Assembly (NCBI RefSeq): GCF_016056275.1
Contig: NZ_JAECZA010000158.1
Coordinates: forward strand, 1 to 64,000
DNA: 64,000 nt
From: Dendronalium phyllosphericum CENA369
Lineage (GTDB): Bacteria > Cyanobacteriota > Cyanobacteriia > Cyanobacteriales > Nostocaceae
Reading direction: 5' to 3'
A model generated the notes under the pieces. It was given only the letters and a program-made list of their open reading frames with translations, did no database searches and was not told the DNA's origin. Shown here one piece after another: positions 35,289 to 45,152 of this stretch. The position numbers were made by a program, and so were the translations under genes. The stretch's first letter is position 1. Each line of letters begins with the position of its first letter.

Positions 35289-36893
35289 ATGAATGAAGCT
35301 GACACCTCAAACAACAGGGCTGTGATGGAATTTCTCAATTCTGCTAATTCACTACAACCGGAGCAGGCAAGCTGTCCTTTTTACTCAGTCGTGCCTTCTG
35401 AAAATACGGCATCTCAATTGCCGCTCCTTAAACCAGCAGAAGATAAACAGCACGACCCGCCAGCTGCCGCATCATCCCCGACAATTCCAACTCAGCCAGA
35501 CTGGGTTGCAGAGCCTGACAACGAAAAACAAACACTCATTGATGCTGAATTTCAAAAGCTGCTGGCATTGAATCAGGAGTTGCGTACTGATAACAATGAT
35601 TTATATCAACAAGTAGAGCATCTTCAAGATGACTTAGCTGAGTCAGTTAAGGCTTTAGAGTGGCAAAAAAGGCGCTCTAGTGTCACCGAGTCGATGCTTA
35701 ACCAACAAGCTCAAGAACTGGCCGCAGCTCAAGAACAGATCCAATCTCTATTTCAACAGTTAGAAACTGCTACACAAACTGTTCAACGTCAAGAAATATT
35801 TATCGATACTTATAAAGCACAATTACAAATTAGCCAACAGCGCCTTGCTCAGTTAGAACGGGAATGTGCGCTCCTGCAAACTAACTATAACGAACAATCT
35901 CAGCAGGTCTTGCAATCAGACAATGCTTGTCGAGAGCTACGTACTCGGCTAATGCGCCAACAACGCCAGACGCTGCAATTTAAAGCGGCGTTGGAAAAAT
36001 GTTTAGATACAACTGTTCCTAGCTATGACTCTCTAGACGAAACAGCAAATAATACTCCCCAGACAGCCAGCCATCAAACCAGATTCTCTAAAAAAGCTCG
36101 GTCTTTATTTCCCAACGTCCAACCCATCAGACCTTGGTCGGCAGAACCAGAATCCTTTACTAATAAAATTGACTATCCTTGGGGTAAATCTTCACCACCT
36201 CCCTCATACGGCAGTAATTATCCCACTTCTAATCCATCATCTCCTTGGAACTGGCCAAATCAAGAAAACACGCCTACTCCCTCTCAACCACCTACCTTTT
36301 TAGAAACTGATGAACCGACAACATCAGAAGGCGATTTTCCAAGTACGCCGGAAAACATTTCATCTTTGGAATCGTCAAAACTAGATGAGCAGCTAGATAG
36401 TCTCATCCAAATGTTTTTTACCTCCCAGTCTGCAACTGCATCATCAGCATCGCCTAATGTTGCAATAAATGTAGACAGCGATCGCTCTGATGTCCCTGTC
36501 TGGGAAACTTGGGCAACAACCCTTGAGGATGATGAAGAAGCAGAGACTTCACCAGAAGAAGAATTGGTAGCATCTGAAGGAGAAGTCACGCACACCACTA
36601 GTTATGCTTCGTTAGCGGATGATTTTATCCTTTCATCAGAAAATAACTCATCGTTATCTTTCACTTTGCCTGTGACTAAGAAAACTAGTGAAGAGCCAGA
36701 GAATGATTTGTTAAAAACTTCACAAGTCAATCAAGTGGAATTATCAGAGACTGAGTTGCCTCAAGAATCCTATGATAATTCTACCTACGAGAATCAATCG
36801 CCTTCACCAGTAGTTTATCCAGAGCGCCCGCCCAAAGGACGTACATCTTTGTCATCGGTAGAGTTGCCAAATTTTCGTCCTAATAGTCAATAG
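35289..36893 (+). CDS. coiled-coil protein with long disordered tail
   Basis: The 534-aa protein (ATG at 35289; a GTG precedes it directly) has no signal peptide or membrane helix. Residues about 80-240 form a continuous coiled coil (LNQELRTDNNDLYQQVEHLQDDLAES, QQLETATQTVQRQ). The region after about 245 is rich in Ser, Thr, Pro, Glu and Asp with low complexity, so probably disordered. A short basic helix, CRELRTRLMRQQRQTLQFKAALEKCL (about 217-242), is the most conserved-looking part. It looks like a cyanobacterial scaffold or cytoskeletal protein. No enzyme motif. Confidence 0.75.
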   Translation: MNEADTSNNRAVMEFLNSANSLQPEQASCPFYSVVPSENTASQLPLLKPAEDKQHDPPAAASSPTIPTQPDWVAEPDNEKQTLIDAEFQKLLALNQELRTDNNDLYQQVEHLQDDLAESVKALEWQKRRSSVTESMLNQQAQELAAAQEQIQSLFQQLETATQTVQRQEIFIDTYKAQLQISQQRLAQLERECALLQTNYNEQSQQVLQSDNACRELRTRLMRQQRQTLQFKAALEKCLDTTVPSYDSLDETANNTPQTASHQTRFSKKARSLFPNVQPIRPWSAEPESFTNKIDYPWGKSSPPPSYGSNYPTSNPSSPWNWPNQENTPTPSQPPTFLETDEPTTSEGDFPSTPENISSLESSKLDEQLDSLIQMFFTSQSATASSASPNVAINVDSDRSDVPVWETWATTLEDDEEAETSPEEELVASEGEVTHTTSYASLADDFILSSENNSSLSFTLPVTKKTSEEPENDLLKTSQVNQVELSETELPQESYDNSTYENQSPSPVVYPERPPKGRTSLSSVELPNFRPNSQ

Positions 36894-36962
36894 TTATTTG
36901 TCAGTTGTCAGTAGTTGGTTGTGTTTTCTACTGACAAAGCCCCGTTGGGGCGCAGGGCTGTT

Positions 36963-37520
36963 TCATTGCACAAGGGCAAAGAGTTTGTCAATCTCATTAG
37001 AGAGAAATCTATGGGCAGTTCTAATGGAAATGTGACCATTTAGGCGGAGTATATTAATTGCGAGCGCTCGTAGAACAGAGAGATTAGCCAGGGGATTACC
37101 CAGATGTATAGTAGAACGATCTTCATTCAAAACTACATCCTTAACCCAATGAAGTCGATTTTCTATACCCCAATGACCGCGAATACCCTGAGCAAATTCT
37201 TGTGCCGTGCAAATAAGGCTACTGATGTAGCAAGCAATATCATGGTATTGTTTACCCCCTCTTGTCCCAACTCTTTCAACCCGAATTAAAGACTTAATCC
37301 CAATCCATTTTGGGTCTATCCCATCCAAATCGTGAAAAACTTCGACAGTTCGCTTTGTTAGTCTATCCCTTGTTTTTTCAGTGGCGATATAACGACTTGT
37401 TGGCTTTGTTTTAGCAGCAACGTTGTGGATATGACGATCAAGTTTTGGCTGATTTTCTTTCACAGCAATCACGTAATCGTTACCACTGTCTATAATCAAC
37501 TGGCAAGTTTTTTTTGGCAA
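36963..37520 (-). pseudogene. ISAs1-family transposase remnant
   Basis: The frame encodes the C-terminal ~185 residues of an ISAs1 transposase: LIIDSGNDYVIAVKENQPKLDRHI, YISSLICTAQEFAQGIRGHWGIENRLHWVKDVVLNEDRS and a complete C-terminus. The N-terminal ~180 residues with the first part of the catalytic domain are absent. A run of eight A at 37507-37514 separates this frame from a short stretch in another frame reading DSLHCQKK, which is what the family shows just upstream; so a one-base slip or deletion also lies at the break. The TTG at 37518 is not a natural start. Non-functional remnant. Confidence 0.8.
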
Positions 37521-38059
37521 TGCAAAGAATCAAAGCTGAATTATTGCCAACTGGAGGTCGAGGTTCATGATTTATATTAGGAATTAGCGTTGTTTCAGGT
37601 ATTGATTTTGTTGCTGAGAGCGAAAATAAAAGAATATATAATCAGTAAAACATCTTTGTTAACTTTACCAAAATAAAACGCTTAAAGGAAGAAAATATGA
37701 ATCAAATAGTCCAGCCACAGACAATCCTAGCGACCAGCCAAAAGTGTTAATATTAGACAAATTCGCTGACATTAGCAAATAAGAGCGAAGGGTATCCACA
37801 ACGCGAAAGGATTTTGGAGAAAATTCAGAATTATCAATCTCAGCTTTTTCAGCAGGCTCGAAATAAAGAAGGTTAGTTTTTACTTTTAAAAATCAGCTAT
37901 GATACCATTTCGCCCAAAGTTTGACACAGATGTAAACCCTGAAGGTTAGGGAGTATGTCAACACAGCAATACCACGCTTGATAATTTCCCCTTATTCTTA
38001 ACTTGTCATTAACGATCTGGGAATACTAAATGCACCAGAAATTGTGAGGATTTAGCTGT
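37521..38059. other. intergenic region upstream of the second giant kinase
   Basis: After the ISAs1 remnant there is a 17-codon frame at 37697-37750 with a ribosome-binding site (aaaggaagaaaat), interrupted by stops, and scattered coding-like words (ILEKIQNYQSQLFQQA at about 37812-37859). It may be a decayed small gene, but it could be chance. The right part should hold the kinase promoter. Confidence 0.4.
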
Positions 38060-41000
38060 ATGGTCAGTGCTGTTGTCAGTATTCTTGGATATTGCATCAT
38101 TGAAGAACTCTACAGTGGTTCTAGAACCCAAGTTTATCGAGCAGTTAGAGAATCCGACTTAGCACCAGTAGCGATTAAACTACTGAAAAATCCTTTTCCT
38201 AGCTTCCATGAACTCTTGTCGTTTCGCAATCAGTACACTATTGCGAAAAATCTCCATTCACCTTCCATTATTCAAACCTATAGCCTCGAACCTTATCAAA
38301 ATGGCTATATCTTAGTTATGGAAGACTTTGGGGGAATTTCTCTCAATGATTATTTTGCCCAAAATCAAAGTATCGCGTTTTTAAAAGAGTTTTTAGTAAT
38401 AGCGATCGCTTTGTGCGATACCTTAGATATACTCTACCGCGAGCGCATCATTCATAAAGATATTAAACCCAGCAATATATTAATTAATCCCGAAACCAAA
38501 CAAGTTAAATTAATTGACTTTAGCATTGCATCTTTACTACCACGAGAAACCCAAACACTAGTCAATCCTAATGTTTTAGAAGGGACACTAGCTTATATAT
38601 CTCCAGAACAAACGGGGAGAATGAATCGTGGAATTGATTATCGCACAGATTTCTATTCCATCGGTGTAACTTTCTATGAATTACTTACAGGAGAGTTACC
38701 TTTTCAAGCTAATGACCCAATGGAGTTAGTACATTCTCATTTGGCAAAACTCCCAGAAAAGTTAAGTAATCCCAAAATAGAACTGCCTTCAGTTCTGGGT
38801 GAGATTGTCATGAAATTGATGGCAAAAAATGCTGAAGATAGATATCAAAGTGCATTAGGATTAAAGTTTGACTTAGAGAATTGTTTACAGCAGCTAGAAG
38901 CAACGGGTGAAATTAAATCCTTTGAAATTGCACAGCGCGATGTGTGCGATCGCTTCCTCATTCCTGACAAAATCTATGGACGAGAAACTGAAGTTCAAAC
39001 CCTGCTGCAAGCATTTGATAGAGTTAGTCTTGGCGCAACAGAAATGATGCTCGTTGCTGGGTTTTCAGGTATTGGTAAAACTGTGGTTGTCAACGAAGTA
39101 CATAAACCAATTGTCAAACAACGCGGCTATTTTATCAAAGGCAAATATGACCAATTTCAACGCAATATTCCCTTCAGTGCTTTTGTGCAAGCATTCCGGG
39201 ATTTAATGGAGCAATTATTAGCAGAAAGTGATATCCAAGTTCAGCAATGGAAAGCTAAAATCTTAGAGGCTGTTGGCGAAAATGGGCAGGTAATTATTGA
39301 AGTCATTCCCGAACTATCAAGAATTATTGGCGAACAACCACCAGCGATAGAGTTATCAGGAACGGCGGCAGAAAATCGCTTTAATTTATTATTTCAAAAA
39401 TTTACCCAAGTCTTTACCAGTGCATCACATCCCTTAGTAATATTTTTAGATGACTTGCAATGGGCAGATTCGGCATCGCTGAAGTTAATGCAGCTATTAA
39501 TGGCTGATACAAGTCATCTTTTCATCATTGGTGCGTACCGAGATAACGAAGTCACTCTACGCCATCCATTAATATTGATATTAAATGAAATTGCGAAATC
39601 ACAAGCAAAGATTAATACGATTACTTTAGCACCCCTGAGTCAAGTGCAAGTAAATAAGTTAGTTGCTGACACGCTCAAATGTTCAGAAGATGTAGCATGG
39701 CATCTTTCTGTATTAATTTATCAAAAAACTAAAGGAAATCCATTTTTTACCACACAGTTTATCAAAGCATTACATCAAGATGGATTAATTCAATTTGATT
39801 TTGAGTTAGGCTGTTGGCAATGCAATCTATCAGAAGTGACAGCTCAAGCAGTTACAGATGATGTTGTAACTTTTATGAGTTTGCAACTGCAAAAATTACC
39901 GCGATCGACTCAAGATGTCTTGCAGTTAGCGGCTTGTATTGGCAACTCTTTTGATTTAGCAACTTTGGCGATTGTTTCGCAGCAATCAGAAATTGAGACG
40001 GCTGCGGCTTTATGGAAAGCTTTGCAAGAAGGGTTGATTTTACCAATTGGTGATGTTTATAAGTTTTATGTCGGGAAAGAAAATCAAGCACGTACATCGG
40101 AAAATAAACAGATTGTTACATACAAATTCTTGCATGACCGAGTACAGCAAGCAGCTTATTCCCTAATTCCTGATGACCAAAAACAGACGACTCATTACCA
40201 AATCGGACAACTGCTGCTGCAACAGATTTCCGCACAAGCAAGAGAAGACCGGATTTTTGAAATCGTCAATCAATTAAATTACGGCACGGCTTTAATTAGC
40301 GAACAAACTCAACGAGATGAACTAGCACAACTTAATCTGATTGCATCTCGCAAAGCCAAAAATTCTACCGCCTATCAAGCAGCACGTGAATATGTCACAG
40401 TGGCATTATCTTTGTTGGCAGAAAATACTTGGCAGCAGCAGTATGAAATGACCCTCACCTTGCATGAATTAGCTGCGGAAATAGCACTGCTAAATGGTAA
40501 TTTTGAGGCGATGGAACAGTTCATTGATACTGTTATTCAACAGGCACATTCTTTATTAGAAAAGGTTAATGTTTACTGCATTAGAATTCAATCTCATATT
40601 TTTCAAAGTAACTTGACCTCAGCGATCGCGATCGCTCAACCAGTCTTACAACAGCTTGGTGTTACCTTTCCCCAAACACCCACACCATCAGATCTGCAAC
40701 AAGAAATCCAAGAGATTGAGCAACTGATTGGAGATAGGCAAATTGCCGATTTGGTTAACTTACCACAGATGCGAGATGCCGAAAAACTCGCTATTCTCAA
40801 GATTGGCAATATCATCAGCCCAGCAGCTTACCTCACTGGCTCACCGTTGTACCCATTGCTGAATACTTTGTCCGTTAAACTCTCGATTCAGTACGGTAAC
40901 ACATCGACTTCTACTTTCGGCTATGCGAACTATGGCAATATTCTCTGCAATTTCTTCCAAGTCGTAGATACAGGAACACAGTTTGGTTCTCTGGCACTTC

Positions 41001-43825
41001 AGATTATCTCGAAACTTGATGCCAAAGCCACTAAAACAGAGGTTTTGATGCTCTTGGGGTTGTTTATTGTACACCGCAACTCTCACATTCAAGAAACACT
41101 ACCCCTTTTGCAAGAAGGTTACACCAGTGCCTTGGAATTTGGAAGCCTTGTATTTGCTGGGTACAATGGTCACAGTTTTTGTCTCAATTCTTTTTGGAGT
41201 AATCAATCCCTGACTACCTTAGAGCAGGATATTTACGCCTACTGCCATAGTTTGATGCAAATAAATCAATTGACAACCGCAAATTATTGTCGGATTTATT
41301 GGCAACCGGTTTTAAACTTGCTGGGTGTTGGAGAACACACCACATTTTTGTCTGGAAAAGCTCTTGAAGAAACAGAATTTCTCCAGCAGCTACAATCTGC
41401 CAATGATGGATATGGATTGTATATTTTCCATTTATATAAATTAATGCTTTGTTTCTTGTTTGGAGAAATTGAGCCAGCGAAAAATCATGCTATTGAAGTC
41501 AGGCGCTATTTTATGGCTGGTGCGGGATTAGTCAGCGAACCAGTATTTTATCTTTATGATTCGCTGCTGACTTTGGCACAATTGAATCCAAAATTAGACG
41601 AAACATCAAAAGTATTGCAGAGTGTAATAGAAAACCAAACCCGGTTACAGCAATGGGCGGATCATGCACCCATGAATCACCAGCATAAGGTGGATTTGGT
41701 AGAGGCAGAAAAATACCGGGTATTAGGCAAGAATTATGAAGCAGGGGATTATTACGATCGCGCTATTTCTCTTGCTAAAGCCAACAGCTACATCCAAGAA
41801 GAAGCCTTAGCTAACGAACTAGCAGCTAAATTCTACCTGGGTTGGGGTAAAGCCAAAGTTGCCGCAGGCTATATGCAAGAAGCTTACTATTGTTACGCCA
41901 AATGGGGTGCAAAAGCCAAAGTTGCCGATTTAGAAAAACGCTATCCCCAACTACTTGCCCCCATATTACAGCAAACCCGTTCGACCCTCTCAATTAACGA
42001 AACCATCATCCCCTTGGGGACTGTCACCCCCACCAGTGGAGCCACTTCTAGCAGCAGTGTCTCAAATACCCTAGATTTAAAAGCGATTCTCAAAGCTTCC
42101 CACACGATCTCCAGTGAAATCGAACTGGAAAAATTGCTTGCATCGTTACTAAGAATCGTCATCGAAAATGCAGGGGCTGATAAATGTGTATTAATGCTGT
42201 TACGAGACGATCGCCTGTTAATTAAAGGATCGATGTCCCAGGGAACACAGCCAGCTGTGTTGCAGAGAATTCCTATTGAAGATAGTCAAGATATTCCCCA
42301 CAAATTAATTTATAAAGTCAAGCACAGCAATCAAACTGTTGGCCTGGTAAATGCGACAGCAGATCCGCTTTTAGCCAATGACCCGTATATTGTGCGTCAA
42401 CAGCCGAAAAGTATCTTGTGTAGTCCGATTTTGCATCAAGGCAAGTTGATGGGCATTTTATATCTCGAAAATAATTTAGTCAGGGGGGCGTTCACCAGCG
42501 ATCGCATGGAACTCCTCAATCTACTTTGCGCTCAAGCCGCAATTTCCCTAGAAAATGCGCGACTTTATGAGCAAGCCCAACAAATGCTAGCAGAACTGAG
42601 TGCTAGCAAAGTCCGCTTTCAGCAGTTGGCGGATAATCTTCCTGGCATAATTTACCAGCTGCGTCTCGCTCCCGATGGTTCTGTTTCAATTCCCTACATT
42701 AGTCCGGGCTGCGCGGCTTTATATGAAGTGCCACCCGAAGATTTCTTGGCAGGCATCACACATTTTCGGATGCTGGAGCATCCAGACGATCGCCCAGCCC
42801 TCACCCAGGCGTTCATTGATTCTGCCGAGACTCTCACCGCTTTTGAGCAGGAATGGCGCATTATTACGACCTCTGGCACTGTGAAATGGGTGCAGGCGGC
42901 ATCACGACCGGAACGGCAAGCCGACGGTTCGATCGTTTGGGATGGGGTGATGATAGATATTAGCGATCGTAAACTTGCTGAACTTGCTTTGCAACAAGCG
43001 CAATTACAAATAATTCAAAGTGAGAAAATGTCTGCTTTGGGTAACTTAGTTGCGGGTGTCGCTCACGAAATGAATAATCCTTTGGGTTTTATTGCTGCCA
43101 GTCTTAAACAAGCTAAACCCACCCTTAATGATATTGTGGAACACTTAAAACTTTACCAAGAAACTTGCTCCGACCAAAGTGAAAAAATTCTAGACCATGC
43201 CCAAGAAATTGACTTGGAATATAGCTTAGAAGACTTGCCCAAAATACTTGATTCCATGACAATGGCGTGTGACAGGCTCAAAAATATCAGCACTAGTTTA
43301 CGTACTTTCTCTCGTGCTGATAAAGATTACAAAGTGCCGTTTAACATTCATGAAGGCATTGATAGCACTCTTCTCATTCTCAAACATCGTCTCAAAGCTA
43401 ACGAACAACGTCCGGCAATTGAAGTCTTGAATCACTACGGTAATTTACCAAAAATAGAGTGTTTTCCAGGGCAATTAAACCAGGTATTTATGAATATTAT
43501 CGCTAATGCCATTGACGCATTAGAAGAGTCGAATTTTGGACGAAATTTTGAAGAAATCAAAGCTCAACCCAACAGGATTAGCGTTACAACTTCACTAGAA
43601 AATAATCTAGTTAAAATCGCTATTACTGATAATGGCAAGGGCATAAATGAATCGGTTAAACAGAGAATATTTGACCATTTATTTACTACGAAAGCTGTCG
43701 GAAAAGGCACGGGGTTAGGGTTGGCGATCGCAAAGTCTATCGTCGAAGAAACTCACGGTGGAAAACTAAGTTGCAAATCTGTTCTGGGTGAAGGCACAGA
43801 ACTTTTAATTGAAATTCCAGTGTAA
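38060..43825 (+). CDS. giant Ser/Thr kinase-AAA ATPase-GAF-PAS-histidine kinase fusion
   Basis: The 1921-aa protein is a paralogue of the 1995-aa kinase. Order: Ser/Thr kinase (1-275; Lys40, HKDIKPSN at 132-139, DFS at 153-155); AAA_16 ATPase (P-loop GFSGIGKTV about 333; VIFLDDLQWADS); helical repeats (about 600-1300); GAF (about 1337-1495); PAS (about 1517-1640, QQLADNLPGIIYQL, WVQAASRPERQADGSI); histidine kinase with VAGVAHEMNNP (about 1666) and ATPase motifs NIIANAID, DNGKGI and [14 protein letters not shown]. Unlike its paralogue it has a PAS domain, no receiver, and an H-box of the HEMNNP type seen in the hybrid at 14818. It is monocistronic; the partner regulator is not nearby. Confidence 0.92.
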   Translation: MVSAVVSILGYCIIEELYSGSRTQVYRAVRESDLAPVAIKLLKNPFPSFHELLSFRNQYTIAKNLHSPSIIQTYSLEPYQNGYILVMEDFGGISLNDYFAQNQSIAFLKEFLVIAIALCDTLDILYRERIIHKDIKPSNILINPETKQVKLIDFSIASLLPRETQTLVNPNVLEGTLAYISPEQTGRMNRGIDYRTDFYSIGVTFYELLTGELPFQANDPMELVHSHLAKLPEKLSNPKIELPSVLGEIVMKLMAKNAEDRYQSALGLKFDLENCLQQLEATGEIKSFEIAQRDVCDRFLIPDKIYGRETEVQTLLQAFDRVSLGATEMMLVAGFSGIGKTVVVNEVHKPIVKQRGYFIKGKYDQFQRNIPFSAFVQAFRDLMEQLLAESDIQVQQWKAKILEAVGENGQVIIEVIPELSRIIGEQPPAIELSGTAAENRFNLLFQKFTQVFTSASHPLVIFLDDLQWADSASLKLMQLLMADTSHLFIIGAYRDNEVTLRHPLILILNEIAKSQAKINTITLAPLSQVQVNKLVADTLKCSEDVAWHLSVLIYQKTKGNPFFTTQFIKALHQDGLIQFDFELGCWQCNLSEVTAQAVTDDVVTFMSLQLQKLPRSTQDVLQLAACIGNSFDLATLAIVSQQSEIETAAALWKALQEGLILPIGDVYKFYVGKENQARTSENKQIVTYKFLHDRVQQAAYSLIPDDQKQTTHYQIGQLLLQQISAQAREDRIFEIVNQLNYGTALISEQTQRDELAQLNLIASRKAKNSTAYQAAREYVTVALSLLAENTWQQQYEMTLTLHELAAEIALLNGNFEAMEQFIDTVIQQAHSLLEKVNVYCIRIQSHIFQSNLTSAIAIAQPVLQQLGVTFPQTPTPSDLQQEIQEIEQLIGDRQIADLVNLPQMRDAEKLAILKIGNIISPAAYLTGSPLYPLLNTLSVKLSIQYGNTSTSTFGYANYGNILCNFFQVVDTGTQFGSLALQIISKLDAKATKTEVLMLLGLFIVHRNSHIQETLPLLQEGYTSALEFGSLVFAGYNGHSFCLNSFWSNQSLTTLEQDIYAYCHSLMQINQLTTANYCRIYWQPVLNLLGVGEHTTFLSGKALEETEFLQQLQSANDGYGLYIFHLYKLMLCFLFGEIEPAKNHAIEVRRYFMAGAGLVSEPVFYLYDSLLTLAQLNPKLDETSKVLQSVIENQTRLQQWADHAPMNHQHKVDLVEAEKYRVLGKNYEAGDYYDRAISLAKANSYIQEEALANELAAKFYLGWGKAKVAAGYMQEAYYCYAKWGAKAKVADLEKRYPQLLAPILQQTRSTLSINETIIPLGTVTPTSGATSSSSVSNTLDLKAILKASHTISSEIELEKLLASLLRIVIENAGADKCVLMLLRDDRLLIKGSMSQGTQPAVLQRIPIEDSQDIPHKLIYKVKHSNQTVGLVNATADPLLANDPYIVRQQPKSILCSPILHQGKLMGILYLENNLVRGAFTSDRMELLNLLCAQAAISLENARLYEQAQQMLAELSASKVRFQQLADNLPGIIYQLRLAPDGSVSIPYISPGCAALYEVPPEDFLAGITHFRMLEHPDDRPALTQAFIDSAETLTAFEQEWRIITTSGTVKWVQAASRPERQADGSIVWDGVMIDISDRKLAELALQQAQLQIIQSEKMSALGNLVAGVAHEMNNPLGFIAASLKQAKPTLNDIVEHLKLYQETCSDQSEKILDHAQEIDLEYSLEDLPKILDSMTMACDRLKNISTSLRTFSRADKDYKVPFNIHEGIDSTLLILKHRLKANEQRPAIEVLNHYGNLPKIECFPGQLNQVFMNIIANAIDALEESNFGRNFEEIKAQPNRISVTTSLENNLVKIAITDNGKGINESVKQRIFDHLFTTKAVGKGTGLGLAIAKSIVEETHGGKLSCKSVLGEGTELLIEIPV

Positions 43826-43838
43826 GTAGCAGCTACAC

Positions 43839-43916
43839 AAGCAAAGCTTGCCTCCTGCTGCTCAAAAGCTTTGATTTTGCGCTTTTTCCGTGCAGGCGGA
43901 CTTGCTTGTTGTAGCC
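43839..43916. terminator. long imperfect hairpin between convergent genes
   Basis: CTACACAAGCAA near 43839 pairs with TTGCTTGTTGTAG near 43903-43915 with one bulge, with smaller stems inside. It lies between the convergent kinase and binding-protein genes and may end both transcripts. Confidence 0.5.
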
Positions 43917-43954
43917 GGGAATTCTATTCGTCGGGGAGGGGTGCAAGATATGTG

Positions 43955-45058
43955 TTACTGTTTTTTAGCAAGCACTTCTTGAGGGGTAATTTGTGCATAT
44001 TGTTCTGGAGTTAAAAAATCCTCTCTGACATTTACCTTCTTTGGTATTAGTCCCAAGCTATACCATTTTTCAGCAATTCCCTGTTGTTTATCAATGATTT
44101 TATCGGTGATGGGCACGAGTGTGAAATCATACTTACTGTGCATCACTTCTAACGTAGCTGGATCTAGTTGAGTGGCTGGAGCAAGTAATTGTGCGAGTTC
44201 TTTGGGGTTATTCTTCGCCCAATTTTGGGCTTTTTGCAGTTCTTCTAGAAATACTTTTATCGCCTCTTGATTCTCTTGATAAAATTTACGGGTTGTCGAG
44301 TAATAGTTATTACTATCCCGCAAACCATTACCACCATCTGTCAAAACTCGTCCAACTTTCTGCTGTACATTTCTAGTCACAAATGGTTCCCAGATAAACC
44401 AAGCGTCTACTTTTCCTTGACTAAATGCTACATTGGCATCTGGAGGTGGTAAGAAAACAGACTGTATATCACTAAGTTTTAGCCCTTCTCTTTCTAAAGC
44501 TCTAACTATGAGATAGTGACCGATAGATGCTTTTTGAGAAGCAATTTTTTTACCTTTCAAATCGCTGACTCTTTTAATCTGAGAATTAGTGGGAACTAAA
44601 AGCGAAATTGATTTACCATCAGGAGAATTAGCGGCCAAATAGACAAGAGATGCTCCAGCTGCTTGAGAAAAAATAGGAGGTGACTCCGCTGTTAAAGCAA
44701 TATCAAGTCCCCCAGCATTCAGCGCTTCAAGTGCTTGAGGTCCGGCGGCGAATTCCGGCCATTCTACTTTGTAACCTAAAGGTTCTAATCGTTTTTCTAG
44801 AATATGTTTTTGTTCGAGAACAGCTAAGGCTGTAAGTTGTTTAGAACGAGAAATTCTAAATACTTTATTTGTAGTATTACTAACTACTTTAGATGAATCT
44901 GGTTGTTGTTGAGTATTATTTTGTGCAGAACTACAACTAAATAATGTAGTAGACAATACTAGACTATAGCCCAAGGTAAATAATGCGTAACGACGAGTAA
45001 TCTTTCGGCGTTTCCAAAACTCAAAGTTATTTTTTAAAGATTGCATTAATTGACTCAT
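43955..45058 (-). CDS. sulfonate-type ABC transporter substrate-binding lipoprotein (SsuA-like)
   Basis: The 367-aa protein has a positively charged N-region, then a hydrophobic segment ending in a lipobox (TTLFSCSS, cysteine about residue 42). The binding-protein domain follows the SsuA fold: VFRISRSKQLTALAVLEQKHILEKRL, EWPEFAAGPQALEALNAGGLDIALTAESPPIFSQAAG, LKGKKIASQKASIGHYLIVRAL, KVDAWFIWEPFVTRN. It differs from the copy at 2969 throughout, so it is a separate family member. It is the last gene of the reductase-GST-flavoprotein operon. No permease or ATPase is encoded nearby. Confidence 0.87.
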   Translation of the reverse strand: MSQLMQSLKNNFEFWKRRKITRRYALFTLGYSLVLSTTLFSCSSAQNNTQQQPDSSKVVSNTTNKVFRISRSKQLTALAVLEQKHILEKRLEPLGYKVEWPEFAAGPQALEALNAGGLDIALTAESPPIFSQAAGASLVYLAANSPDGKSISLLVPTNSQIKRVSDLKGKKIASQKASIGHYLIVRALEREGLKLSDIQSVFLPPPDANVAFSQGKVDAWFIWEPFVTRNVQQKVGRVLTDGGNGLRDSNNYYSTTRKFYQENQEAIKVFLEELQKAQNWAKNNPKELAQLLAPATQLDPATLEVMHSKYDFTLVPITDKIIDKQQGIAEKWYSLGLIPKKVNVREDFLTPEQYAQITPQEVLAKKQ

Positions 45059-45152
45059 ATTCTATTACCAAGCAATTCAAAATTAATGAAATAAGGTGGA
45101 TAAACCACCTTAAACAACCGCTGAGAGGTATACTGTGGCGAAAACTTGTAAT

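Noticed and set aside
37697-37860. Possible small gene (17-codon frame and following ILEKIQNYQ words)
   Set aside because: Interrupted by several stops in all frames; kept only as a note in the gap entry.
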